Shown in pieces: positions 17,036 through 25,477 of a DNA stretch of 64,000 nucleotides. The stretch lies in NCBI GenBank assembly GCA_038900335.1, contig JBBMRB010000001.1, forward strand, positions 248,001-312,000, in the 5' to 3' direction. Under the pieces are notes generated by a model. The model searched no databases and had not been told where the DNA came from. It saw nothing but the letters and a program-made list of their open reading frames with translations. Source of the stretch: Rs1 sp038900335. Lineage in GTDB: Bacteria; Pseudomonadota; Gammaproteobacteria; Pseudomonadales; Balneatricaceae. Every line of letters starts with the position of its first letter. Position 1 is the first letter of the stretch. The translations under genes were made by a program, and so were the position numbers.

Positions 17036-18050
17036 ATGACTCGTGCCCGAGAGCAGCTAATTTGCTGTACAGACACACCTTACTACCACTGCATTTCAAG
17101 AGTGGTTAGAAAAGCATTCCTTTGTGGTTTTGATAACACCACTCAACAAGACTATGAGCATCGAAGACAGTGGGTCATCGATAGGCTCGCACAGATAGAC
17201 GCTGTCTTTTGTATTGATATCTGCGCTTATGCCATCATGTCAAACCACTATCATCTCGTATTATTTATTGACCAACAAAAGGTTGATACGTTGAGCGATT
17301 TAGAAGTGATTGAGCGATGGCGAAAGCTGTATAAAGGACCCGATATCATTCAACGTTATCTAAAGGGCGATACGTTATCCCCAGCCCATCTAGTGCTAGT
17401 GACTGAAATCATTGATGAATGGCGTTGCCGTCTAGCCGATATTAGCTGGTATATGCGCTGCTTGAATGAATTTATCGCTAGAAAAGCGAATTTTGAAGAC
17501 AAATGCAAAGGTCGCTTTTGGGAAGGGCGCTTCAAAAGCCAAGCTCTATTGGATGAACAAGCGCTATTGACTTGTATGGCCTATGTTGAGTTAAATCCGA
17601 TTCGTGCACAAATGGCGTCTAGTCCAGAGACCTCGGAATTCACGTCAATAAAGCAAAGAATTAACGAAGAACAAGATACTAAAATCGATAGCCAAAGCAC
17701 TGCAAAAAGTAATGAAAGCCCTAAAATCTTACTGAAAAAAGTTCTTAACAAACAACAATGATTTAACTGATCAAATACCTTACAGCTACCATGAATATCT
17801 TCACTTAGTTGACTGGACGGGACGAGTGTTAAGAGAGGATAAACGTGGCGCAATTGATAACAACTTGCCTCCCATCTTAATACGCTTAGGAATCGATCCA
17901 CAATACTGGTGTAAAGCCATGCAACCGAAAGCTAATCACGCTTTTAGTCGGGCACTGGGATGCCAAGATAAGCTGCGAGCCTATGCCGCTAAGTTAGAAA
18001 TTGGTTGGATTAAAGGTATTAGTTTTTGTGGAAAACTCTTTCCAGCCTAA
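17036..18050 (+). pseudogene. RAYT/IS200-type Y1 transposase, frameshifted
   Basis: A REP-associated-tyrosine-transposase-like protein of about 338 residues split into two frames. Frame one runs from ATG 17036 (good AGGAGG upstream) to TGA at 17759: DTPYYHCISRVVRKAFLCG, the HUH motif MSNHYHLVLF (His71, His73), DISWYMRCLNEFIARKAN and GRFWEGRFKSQALLDEQALLTCMAYVELNPIRA. The family's C-terminal part continues in the +1 frame (HLVDWTGRVLREDKRGAI ... to 18050). The shift fits one extra base near the A6 run at 17735-17740. It lies inside the cassette cluster, on the opposite strand to the cassettes. Confidence 0.82.
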
Positions 18051-18220
18051 AAACCAAACCATAGTCAAAATACGAACAACACTGTGATTAGCAGGGCTTT
18101 GCAGTGCCTGTAATTCTAATTTTATGTTAAAAAACAATGAATTTATGCCGCTGACAAAATGTAAACTATTTTAGGGCTATAGATTATTGGTTTAGGCTGA
18201 CGTTTGTTTTTTGTTTTAGA

Positions 18221-18346
18221 ATATGGCTGTCCTGTTATTCTTATTGAAAAACTCCGGAAATATGGGTGTCCTATATAATTTATATAATTATTTGGGTGTC
18301 CTATATAATTCTCCTATATAATTCTATATAATTCTTCTATATAATT
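18221..18346 (+). repeat. Right-flank RAYT repeats: three GGxTGTCC motifs and six TATATAATT copies
   Basis: Within the 305 bp gap after the transposase: ATATGGCTGTCC (18221-18232), ATATGGGTGTCC (18260-18271) and ATTTGGGTGTCC (18290-18301), the last two followed by TATATAATT. TATATAATT then recurs at 18302, 18315, 18325 and 18338 (also 18272, 18281). With the left copy at 16832 this makes a family of direct and inverted repeats bracketing the transposase, as expected for REP-like units of a RAYT. 18051-18220 shows nothing else. Confidence 0.65.
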
Positions 18347-18355
18347 ACTATAATT

Positions 18356-18862
18356 TTATTCACTGTGCTCGGCCATCATTTGCTGCATTATCGATTCTTT
18401 CATCTCTTCAGTGAATCCGTACTTTACTGCCAACTGATCACTGACATTGTTAATTTCTACCTCAACCGATGAAAAAAATGACTGCATTTCTTCTAGTTCT
18501 TGAACTAGTTTTATGCAGCCGTTATCAGTTGTCATTTCTAGCGCTCGCTCAAAGAAGTAATGATGCGCTAGAAAGTTTCGCTTTTTCAGCGCTTCTTTTA
18601 ATTGAAGCTCAATTCTTTCAATTGGAAAGTCGATTGCCTTTAGGCTTCCAATAAGCCTACCCATTGTTTTTGAGGACTCATTATCCATGAATTTATCAAA
18701 ACTACTTTCCCAAGCTTCTTGCGATGAGTAGCCTTTGATAGCTTTTGGAAAATGATCAATAAACATTATAGCTATTATTATTCCTTGTTCTAAGCACTGG
18801 GCATAGTACATAGCTGCCCCGTAGTGGGCATAAACATCCTTTCTTAATTCTATGCTATCCAT
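18356..18862 (-). CDS. HEPN-like protein with Rx4H motif
   Basis: About 168 residues, helical and acidic. I do not recognise a named family, but KKRNFLAHHYF contains Arg-x4-His (R-NFLA-H), the catalytic signature of HEPN ribonucleases, placed after a helix rich in charged residues. Start: ATG at 18862 (MDSIELRKDVY) has AAGGG at good spacing; the frame is open to an ATG at 18901. It lies 62 bp (or 23 bp) after the 5'-nucleotidase gene on the same strand, so they are probably co-transcribed within the cassette region. Toxin-like or defence roles of HEPN proteins make this a candidate, but function is unproven. Confidence 0.6.
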   Translation of the reverse strand: MDSIELRKDVYAHYGAAMYYAQCLEQGIIIAIMFIDHFPKAIKGYSSQEAWESSFDKFMDNESSKTMGRLIGSLKAIDFPIERIELQLKEALKKRNFLAHHYFFERALEMTTDNGCIKLVQELEEMQSFFSSVEVEINNVSDQLAVKYGFTEEMKESIMQQMMAEHSE

Positions 18863-18924
18863 TGTTACCCTTTGCGAAAAATAATGGTTGGCTATAATCA
18901 CGAAGCTATGGCCAACTGTTATTT

Positions 18925-19944
18925 TTACGACTTAAACAACTTGTAAGTTTTCGTTTTTTTTGGCGGTGATGATTTGGTGTTTTTTTCTTTTACTAGCTGA
19001 CTTAGTTCAGAATCTGTTTTATATAAAACTTTTCCACAAGGGACAAATTTAGAAGAGTCTACTAAATGCAAATCTTGGTCGTCAAAAAATATGTGTGCCC
19101 TGAACGCCTTTAGAATATTACTTTTTTCCACACCACCTAAGAAGAAAGCTTCATCGACATAAACTCCCCAGCTACGTAGTGTTTTAATAACCCTCATCTC
19201 TGACGGGCTATTTCTGGCAGTAACAATCGCAATACGAACAGGCGATAACTCTACACTCATTGGAAGCCTGTCTTGTAACTTTGCCAATTTAATAAGGAAC
19301 TTAGCAAATGGGCCTTCATTCATTGGAATATCTTGCAGTTTGTCTTCATTTTCATGAAATGCAACCATTCCGTCAGTTTTATAAACAAGCTCACTTTTTT
19401 CATCAAAAATCACAGCATCACCATCAAATGCAATCCTCACCTGTCCATCAGGTATATCACATTTATAAGTTGGTGGGATTGACAATACCGCGGAAGCGCA
19501 AGAACCACTATCAATTACTTTTTGCGCATCACTTTGGTTTGTTGTTAAAAAAAGATCCACTTCAAAGGCATCTAAGTAATCTGCACTCGACTCCCCAGCA
19601 GTAAAGGCTGACCTCGTAATATTTAAAGCATGTGTCCTTATTGCTTTTAATACTCGAATTCCAGTTTCTGGGCTATTTCTAGACATGACAACAACTTCAA
19701 CCAGTGGTTTTTCACCCGTTTTCCGATAAGAGTTTAAACTTAGCAATGCTTTAACTAATGGAAAGCCAATTCCTTCATTCAAAGGCAGCTCTTCATTTTC
19801 TATCATATGCTTTTTATATGTTTCCATACCTTTATGAGGATTTTTAGAAAACTCCTGTTCAAATAACTTAGCAGAATCTGACAAATCAAATAAAGCTGTT
19901 GCAGATAGACCAATTACTAATGTTTTTTCAAATGTAGTTGCCAA
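18925..19944 (-). CDS. 5'-nucleotidase, cytosolic IA-like (HAD superfamily)
   Basis: 339 residues matching the 5-nucleotidase family related to eukaryotic cN-I: TLVIGLSATALFDLSDS, GIGFPLVKALLSLN, VVVMSRNSPETGIRVLKAI, TRSAFTAGESSADYLDAFEVDLFLT, the HAD motif VRIAFDGDAVIF, IVTARNSPSEMRVIKTLRSWGV and AFFLGGVEKSNILKAFRAHIFFDDQ. It should dephosphorylate nucleoside 5'-monophosphates in the cytoplasm. Start TTG at 19944 with GGAGG five bases upstream; a GTTAGGT attC-like core stands 25 bp upstream. The HEPN-like gene follows on the same strand. Confidence 0.85.
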   Translation of the reverse strand: MATTFEKTLVIGLSATALFDLSDSAKLFEQEFSKNPHKGMETYKKHMIENEELPLNEGIGFPLVKALLSLNSYRKTGEKPLVEVVVMSRNSPETGIRVLKAIRTHALNITRSAFTAGESSADYLDAFEVDLFLTTNQSDAQKVIDSGSCASAVLSIPPTYKCDIPDGQVRIAFDGDAVIFDEKSELVYKTDGMVAFHENEDKLQDIPMNEGPFAKFLIKLAKLQDRLPMSVELSPVRIAIVTARNSPSEMRVIKTLRSWGVYVDEAFFLGGVEKSNILKAFRAHIFFDDQDLHLVDSSKFVPCGKVLYKTDSELSQLVKEKNTKSSPPKKTKTYKLFKS

Positions 19945-19968
19945 TGCGACCTCCAGGGATACTCAGAA

Positions 19969-19988
19969 ACCTAACACCTATTAGAAAG
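19969..19988 (-). repeat. Possible attC 3' core upstream of the nucleotidase gene
   Basis: On the minus strand GGCTTTCTAATAGGTGTTAGGT: core GTTAGGT fits GTTRRRY, and the preceding TAATAGGT resembles the TTAATGCGGT of the site at 16731. The same order (core, short leader, strong SD, start) is seen at the DUF3291 and GNAT genes. No convincing 5' partner arm was found upstream, so the site may be decayed. Confidence 0.35.
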
Positions 19989-19990
19989 CC

Positions 19991-20530
19991 AATAGCAATA
20001 TTTAAAAACGGCAAGAGGTCTTCTATCACTTTTTTTATAATTAATTTATTCTATTTTTTACACTATCTTTCAATAAATTACGAGTATTAGTTGAAATAGC
20101 ATATTATAAAATGAGGCAATTGGCACTGCTAACAAGTGTCACTTGCTCTAATACATCTCAGGTATTGATAGTCAGTGTGTTGTAGGCTAAAAGCGAGGTT
20201 ATATAGGCGCTAATTGGCGCTAAAATGCTTTTCACACTGCAATAGCATAACTAAAAGCTTTGCTGGTGATATGACAAAATGTACGTTGAGTCAGTACTTA
20301 GATCAACAGTGTTTTTCAAGAAGTGAGTTAACCTTTATTAATTTACGACTAAAAGAACAATGTGTTTACGACTAAAGAACTATGTATTGTCGACAATCAT
20401 CTCGTTATTATAGCTATAATAACGTTATAAATTGTGTTATTACTCGTTTTTGTTAACAATTAAATTAGCATTACGAATAAAACCATAGCAATCATTTATA
20501 AAAAATAACAATAAGAAACACGGAGCGAAT
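19991..20530. promoter_or_regulatory. Long leader region of prpE with direct repeats and a 22-bp palindrome
   Basis: About 540 bp without a gene. Two direct repeats of TTTACGACTAAAgAAC(a/t)ATGT lie at 20342-20363 and 20365-20385. A perfect palindrome runs 20403-20424 (half CGTTATTATAG), about 107 bp before the prpE start. These look like regulator binding sites for prpE. The proximal 100 bp are very AT-rich; a start-proximal ACGGAG precedes the ATG. Confidence 0.5.
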
Positions 20531-22405
20531 ATGGCATATTTACAGCAATATCAACACTCTCTTGATCATCCTAATGACTATTGGCTAGAAAAATCAGCGA
20601 CTACCTCGTGGTATAAAAAGCCTAGCAAAGCGTTAGAGGAGGGTGGTGATACTTGGTTTGCTGATGGTGAGCTAAACTCTTGTTATTTAGCACTTGATCA
20701 ACATGTAGAGCAAGGCCTGGGTGACAAGGTGGCCCTTTATTACGATAGTGCTGCTACCAACACCAAACAAGCGATTACTTATGCGCAGTTATTAGAGCAA
20801 GTGAGTGTTTTTGCCGGCGCTTTGTTAAAAGCTGGAATAGGCCGTGGTGATAGAGTCATTATATACATGCCGATGGTGCCGCAAGCTGCAATTGCTATGT
20901 TAGCTTGCGCTAGAATTGGCGCGATACATTCGGTTGTCTTTGGTGGTTTTGCTGCGAGTGAGCTCGCAGCAAGAATAGATGACGCCCAGGCAAAGCTGGT
21001 GATTACTGCATCTTGTGGTATTGAGTTTAATAATGTCATCGCCTATAAGCCCTTAGTCGATAAGGCCATTGAGCTTGCAAATATTAAGCCGCTTAAAACA
21101 GTAGTATTACAACGAGAGCAATTACTAGCGCAGCTAAACAATAAGGCAGATATCAGCTGGGATGATTTTATTATTGATCAGCAACACACTGATTGTGTAA
21201 GTGTTAAAAGCAGTGACCCTTTATATATTCTTTATACCTCTGGCACCACCGGTAAGCCTAAAGGTATTGTCCGTGATAATGGCGGGCACGCGGTGGCTAT
21301 TACGCTGGCCTTTAATGATATCTATGGTATGAGCCAAGATAGCGTTTGGTGGGCTGCATCGGATATTGGCTGGGTTGTCGGTCACTCATTTATTGTCTAC
21401 GCGCCTTTAATGTGTGGCAGTACCAGTGTTTTCTATGAAGGAAAACCGATTAGAACCCCTGATGCTGGGGCTTTTTGGCGCATTATTGATGAGTACAAAG
21501 TCAATGCGATGATGTGTGCGCCTACCGCCTTTAGGGCAATACGTAAAGAAGATGAAAATGCGTTATTACTCAAAAAATATGATGTTAGCAGCTTACAAGC
21601 GGTATTTGTCGCAGGTGAAAAATTAGATTCTTCTACTTATCATTGGTTACAACAATCTTTAGATGTACCTGTTATTGATCACTGGTGGCAAACGGAGACA
21701 GGCTGGCCTATTACTTCACAAATGTGGGGGCTTGATAAATCAGCGCAAGGGCGCTTAGGCTCAACTAACAAATGTACACCAGGTTATGATATTAGAGTGC
21801 TTAGCGATCAAGGTGAGGAAGTGGCCGCGGGTGAAATCGGTAATATCTGCTTGAAACTGCCGTTACCGCCTGGTGTCTCAAACAGTATTTGGAATCAAAG
21901 CGAGCGCTTTAAACAAGCGTATTTGAGTACATACGATGGCTTTTACCACACTGGTGATGGTGGTTTTAAAGATCAAGATGGCTATGTTTTTATTACAGGT
22001 CGTACCGATGATGTCATTAATGTATCAGGGCATCGCCTATCAACGGGTGAAATGGAGGAGGTTGTATCTAGCCACCCAAGTGTTGCTGAATGTGCCGTGA
22101 TGGCTGTTAAGTGCGCACTTAAAGGCCAAATACCGTTAGCCATTGTGGTACTTAAAGCGAATGCTGATATCAGTGATGATGAGGTAAAACAGCAAATAGT
22201 CGCGCAAGTGCGAGCCACTATCGGTGCATTAGCGTGTTTAAAAGATGTGTACGTGGTTAAAAGGTTACCTAAAACCCGATCAGGTAAAATTCTGCGCGCT
22301 GTGATTAGAAAAATAGCAGATAGAGAAACTTATGATGCACCTGCAACTATTGATGATCCATTAATTTTAGATGAAATTAGCCAAGCGTTAGCAGATTTCA
22401 AATAA
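20531..22405 (+). CDS. prpE: Propionate--CoA ligase
   Basis: 624-residue acetyl-CoA-synthetase-type AMP-forming ligase of PrpE length. The N-terminus (FWLE-type: PNDYWLEKSATTSWYKKPSKALEEGG) and ARIGAIHSVVFGGFAASELAARIDDA are shared with Acs/PrpE; the P-loop is YTSGTTGKPKGIVRDNGGHA; WWAASDIGWVVGHSFIVYAPL and HWWQTETGWPI line the active site; Lys586 in TRSGKILR is the conserved catalytic Lys that is acylated in Salmonella PrpE. It makes propionyl-CoA, which is also the end product of the valine cluster nearby. It stands alone, with a hairpin shared with the converging gene. Confidence 0.9.
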   Translation: MAYLQQYQHSLDHPNDYWLEKSATTSWYKKPSKALEEGGDTWFADGELNSCYLALDQHVEQGLGDKVALYYDSAATNTKQAITYAQLLEQVSVFAGALLKAGIGRGDRVIIYMPMVPQAAIAMLACARIGAIHSVVFGGFAASELAARIDDAQAKLVITASCGIEFNNVIAYKPLVDKAIELANIKPLKTVVLQREQLLAQLNNKADISWDDFIIDQQHTDCVSVKSSDPLYILYTSGTTGKPKGIVRDNGGHAVAITLAFNDIYGMSQDSVWWAASDIGWVVGHSFIVYAPLMCGSTSVFYEGKPIRTPDAGAFWRIIDEYKVNAMMCAPTAFRAIRKEDENALLLKKYDVSSLQAVFVAGEKLDSSTYHWLQQSLDVPVIDHWWQTETGWPITSQMWGLDKSAQGRLGSTNKCTPGYDIRVLSDQGEEVAAGEIGNICLKLPLPPGVSNSIWNQSERFKQAYLSTYDGFYHTGDGGFKDQDGYVFITGRTDDVINVSGHRLSTGEMEEVVSSHPSVAECAVMAVKCALKGQIPLAIVVLKANADISDDEVKQQIVAQVRATIGALACLKDVYVVKRLPKTRSGKILRAVIRKIADRETYDAPATIDDPLILDEISQALADFK

Positions 22406-22438
22406 TAAACTGATAAACAGAAAGCTAACTTAGCTAAA

Positions 22439-22490
22439 ACAGGCAAAGCTCAGCCAAACATTGATAGTGTATGGCTGAGTCATTGCCTGT
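22439..22490. terminator. Bidirectional terminator-like hairpin between convergent genes
   Basis: Arms ACAGGCAA (22439-22446) plus CTCAGCCA (22449-22456) and TGGCTGAG (22472-22479) plus TTGCCTGT (22483-22490), 15-nt loop, with a small internal loop. It sits between prpE and the convergent EF-hand gene. No long T-tract on either side. Confidence 0.6.
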
Positions 22491-22511
22491 AAATTGCACG
22501 GTTAAAGGTAT

Positions 22512-23612
22512 TTAAACCACCATATCCACTTGTTGAATTGCTCCAACTTCACCTGCTTGCGTTAGATAGAAGCTAGATGATTTGAGCTGGCCATTAAATT
22601 GGTTGTTTTCTGACTTTAAATCAAAATCCGTTTGCGTAGCCCTTAGATAAATAGCACCTACATCCATTGCCGATAATGCCACTAATGAATCATCCTCGGC
22701 AGATTTTTGCCACAATTTTAGTTGTGAGAAAATACTATCTGCTTCATCGATAAAGTTATTATTGTCCTCATCATAAGCCGCTAAATCAGCAAAACCATTA
22801 CCACTTAATGCGCCAAATAGCTCACTGCCATCATTAATAATGCCATCTTCGTTTTTATCTAATGCGAGCATAGCACCACTTGAGAAATAACTAATCATTT
22901 CCTCGTTGCCATCAGCATCGATGTCAAAAGAGTATTTATCAGCACTTAAATCAGCCGATAAACCGGGATAATTAATCACTAAAGGGTCTTTAAATACTAC
23001 TTTTTGAGTGAATTGTGAAGTGCTGGTATAGCTATAATCACGCTGTTGATTAATCGATAAATCAAAGGTTATATTACGGCCATCCTCAGTGGTTACGAAG
23101 CCTGTGGAGCTAAAATCTAGAGATTCGTGCTCTTCAATATGTTGCGTGGTGTTTAAACTCATTTCAATTGAAATAGAGCGCTGTGGCAGTGCTAAAGCAT
23201 TAGGCTGTGTAGCTGTTGATTCAAGTGAAGATATAGACAAAGGCTGGTCAATCGCCTCTAAATCAGCGACGGGCTCTTTGCCTTGTAACTGGTTTATTGC
23301 CTGCAACAACCGCTTAAATAACACCATACTGGTATAGGCTTGTTGTTCTGCGAGCGAGTGATCATTTTCAGAGGTGCGAAACTGATAACCATCATCTGTT
23401 AGTACTAATATCGAGTTTTGATCATCTTGAGCTTGCTCATCAATACCAGTATCAAGGGGCGTTGTTAATTGCGATAGTAGGTTTTCAAAGCCGGTTAATG
23501 GTCGTTTTTTTGCCTGGTACTCAATGGATGAGCTTGATTCAACAGACAGGCTAGTCATTGTCGATTTTTCGTGCTCAACACTCATCGATATATCGCTGCT
23601 TTTTATTATCAT
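22512..23612 (-). CDS. EF-hand/calcium-loop-rich protein of the VCBS/RTX-associated type
   Basis: 366 residues, no signal peptide. The N-terminal half is low in conserved motifs and Ser/Gln-rich. The C-terminal half (about 235-320) has three calcium-type loops: DIDADGNEEM, DKNEDGIINDGSELFG and DEDNNNFIDEADSIF, then LKLWQKSAEDDSLVAL and GAIYLRATQ. This block, with DGSELFGxxxGNGFADLAAYD, is widespread in marine bacteria, alone or at the end of large adhesins. Role unknown; calcium-dependent surface or export-associated protein is a guess. A single-gene unit. Confidence 0.7.
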   Translation of the reverse strand: MIIKSSDISMSVEHEKSTMTSLSVESSSSIEYQAKKRPLTGFENLLSQLTTPLDTGIDEQAQDDQNSILVLTDDGYQFRTSENDHSLAEQQAYTSMVLFKRLLQAINQLQGKEPVADLEAIDQPLSISSLESTATQPNALALPQRSISIEMSLNTTQHIEEHESLDFSSTGFVTTEDGRNITFDLSINQQRDYSYTSTSQFTQKVVFKDPLVINYPGLSADLSADKYSFDIDADGNEEMISYFSSGAMLALDKNEDGIINDGSELFGALSGNGFADLAAYDEDNNNFIDEADSIFSQLKLWQKSAEDDSLVALSAMDVGAIYLRATQTDFDLKSENNQFNGQLKSSSFYLTQAGEVGAIQQVDMVV

Positions 23613-24174
23613 TGATGTTCTCCGTTAATTGTTGAAATTAGCGAGTGGCAACAACACAGCTATCGGTTGCTATTTATTGCCGAACTTATAACAAAGCATT
23701 TAACGTGCCATATGCTTATATGTACGCCATTATGAAAATTGAGTAACGGGCAACAAGGTGATTTAAATAATAATATTTGAGCACAAATAATGACTACATT
23801 TATGATAGGTATTTAAGACGTTGTTAGTTAGCAGTGCTATTGAATTGAGTTTATTGATACAACAGGCGCTGATAACTAATCATAACGATGCATAACGACA
23901 GACAAATACTGATAGCTAGAACTTAAGATATGGCCAAGAAATACCTAAAAATTGATGATTGTAGTATTGAATAACACAATGATTAGCTAGTTAGGCAACG
24001 AGAGAGGTAAATCTATATTTATTATGTCCAATACTCTTAAGTATTGGACATAATATATTATGCTGATATAGTAGCGTTTTGCGGTTTTAAATACGTTTAT
24101 ATAGCTACTGACTCATATATCGTCATTGAGTTAAAATAAGCTTACAACTGCTATTACTAATTTATAAGGTTCTC
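23613..24174. promoter_or_regulatory. Intergenic region with a 34-nt perfect inverted repeat
   Basis: 562 bp between divergent genes. The notable element is ATTATGTCCAATACT (24021-24035) / AGTATTGGACATAAT (24040-24054), 15 bp perfectly matched around CTTA, 120 bp upstream of the recombinase gene. It could be an operator, or a recombinase binding site with two inverted arms. Nothing else stands out; the rest is AT-rich. Confidence 0.5.
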
Positions 24175-25443
24175 ATGATAGAAATCACACCACTGATTAA
24201 TACGTTTAAAGAAATTAGGCAGCAAAAATCCCTGCTTAAACAAGATCAATTAGCTAGTGAGTATCCCCAGTTAGATGTTTTCTTATCATCATTGAGCGCT
24301 AAATCTTTACCTGTTAAACAAGAGCTAATATTCGTTTTAGACTTATTGTATATTATGGGCCGTAAATCTGATGGCACATTTATTAGGTTTAGAAATGAAA
24401 TTGAACGCTGGTGTTTGTTTTGTTGGCAATCTCGTCACAAAGGTATATTTGACGTCTCGCGTAATGATATTGAGGCCTATATAGAATTAGTATGGAAACC
24501 TGATCCTCAATGGATTGGCCTATCTGTGCAGCAGCGCTTTAAAACGCAAAATGGTGTTTTTAACTCTAATGAAAAATGGCGTCCTTTTGTGGTTAAAGTT
24601 GCTAAATCTTTAGCTAAAAAGCAACCTGGCTCAACGGTTGATATTACTCAGTACCGGCCATCACAAGAATCACTGATATCGACCTTTACTGCAATTAGCG
24701 TGTTATACCAACATGCCCAAATGGAAGAAATATGTGATAAGAACTTTGTTCCTGTGGTTAAAAAAAGTTGCCCTTATCTAGTTAAAGAAGTTCAGCGTAA
24801 AACGCCTGATACTTTAAGTGAGTTACAGTGGGAATATGTTTTAGGTGTCACTAAAGATATGGCCGATAAAGATGAGCAATACGAGCGCAATTTATTTATC
24901 GTCGTTACTCTTAAAAGCCTGTATTTAAGGGTATCTGAGCTATCTGAACACACTAAATGGCGCCCTAAAATGGCTGATTTCACCAAAGACAACGACGGTT
25001 TTTGGTATTTAACGGTATTTGGTAAAGGTAATAAAATTCGCTCGGTAACGGTACCTGCTGCCTATTTAGACTATTTACGACGCTATCGCCACTATCGTGG
25101 TCTATCCTCCCTGCCATCTCCCGATGAAGATACCGCTATGCTTAATAAGCTACGTGGATCAGGAAATATGAGTGCTAGGCAAATAAGACGGATTGTTGAG
25201 CAAAGCTTTGATTATGCGATTAAAGCCTTACAAAAAGATGGTTTTGATGAGGATGCGAACTATTTAATGGCAGCGACAACTCACTGGTTACGCCATACAG
25301 GTGCAACTGAGGATGCAGGTGTTAGGCCATTGAAACACTTAGCAGATGAGCTAGGCCACGCATCATCTGAAACCACCGATAAGAACTATATTCAAAGTAA
25401 CATTAAAGATAGAGCTCGCAGTGGTGTTAATCGTAAAATTTAA
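24175..25443 (+). CDS. Tyrosine recombinase/phage-type integrase, solitary
   Basis: 422 residues. Core-binding region about 60-165; catalytic domain about 220-415 with Arg252 (LYLRVSELSEH), His370-x2-Arg373 (THWLRHTGATEDAG), His395 (ADELGHASSETT) and nucleophile Tyr405 (DKNYIQ). It is longer than XerC/D or IntI and lacks an obvious IntI-specific patch, so it is not evidently the integrase of the cassette cluster 4-8 kb away. No phage genes adjoin it. A large inverted repeat lies upstream. Confidence 0.85.
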   Translation: MIEITPLINTFKEIRQQKSLLKQDQLASEYPQLDVFLSSLSAKSLPVKQELIFVLDLLYIMGRKSDGTFIRFRNEIERWCLFCWQSRHKGIFDVSRNDIEAYIELVWKPDPQWIGLSVQQRFKTQNGVFNSNEKWRPFVVKVAKSLAKKQPGSTVDITQYRPSQESLISTFTAISVLYQHAQMEEICDKNFVPVVKKSCPYLVKEVQRKTPDTLSELQWEYVLGVTKDMADKDEQYERNLFIVVTLKSLYLRVSELSEHTKWRPKMADFTKDNDGFWYLTVFGKGNKIRSVTVPAAYLDYLRRYRHYRGLSSLPSPDEDTAMLNKLRGSGNMSARQIRRIVEQSFDYAIKALQKDGFDEDANYLMAATTHWLRHTGATEDAGVRPLKHLADELGHASSETTDKNYIQSNIKDRARSGVNRKI

Positions 25444-25477
25444 ACAACACTGCAATACTTTTTTCTCTTGAAGATAT

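Noticed and set aside
17735..17741. Programmed -1 frameshift site (A-run followed by G) in the RAYT gene
   Set aside because: The needed shift is +1 into the frame that carries the family C-terminus; a -1 slip at this run would not join the two parts, and RAYT genes are not known to use recoding. Mutation is simpler.
24175..25443. The recombinase as the integron integrase IntI of the cassette cluster
   Set aside because: It is about 100 residues longer than IntI, is not next to the first attC, and no IntI-specific additional helix region could be recognised between the catalytic motifs.
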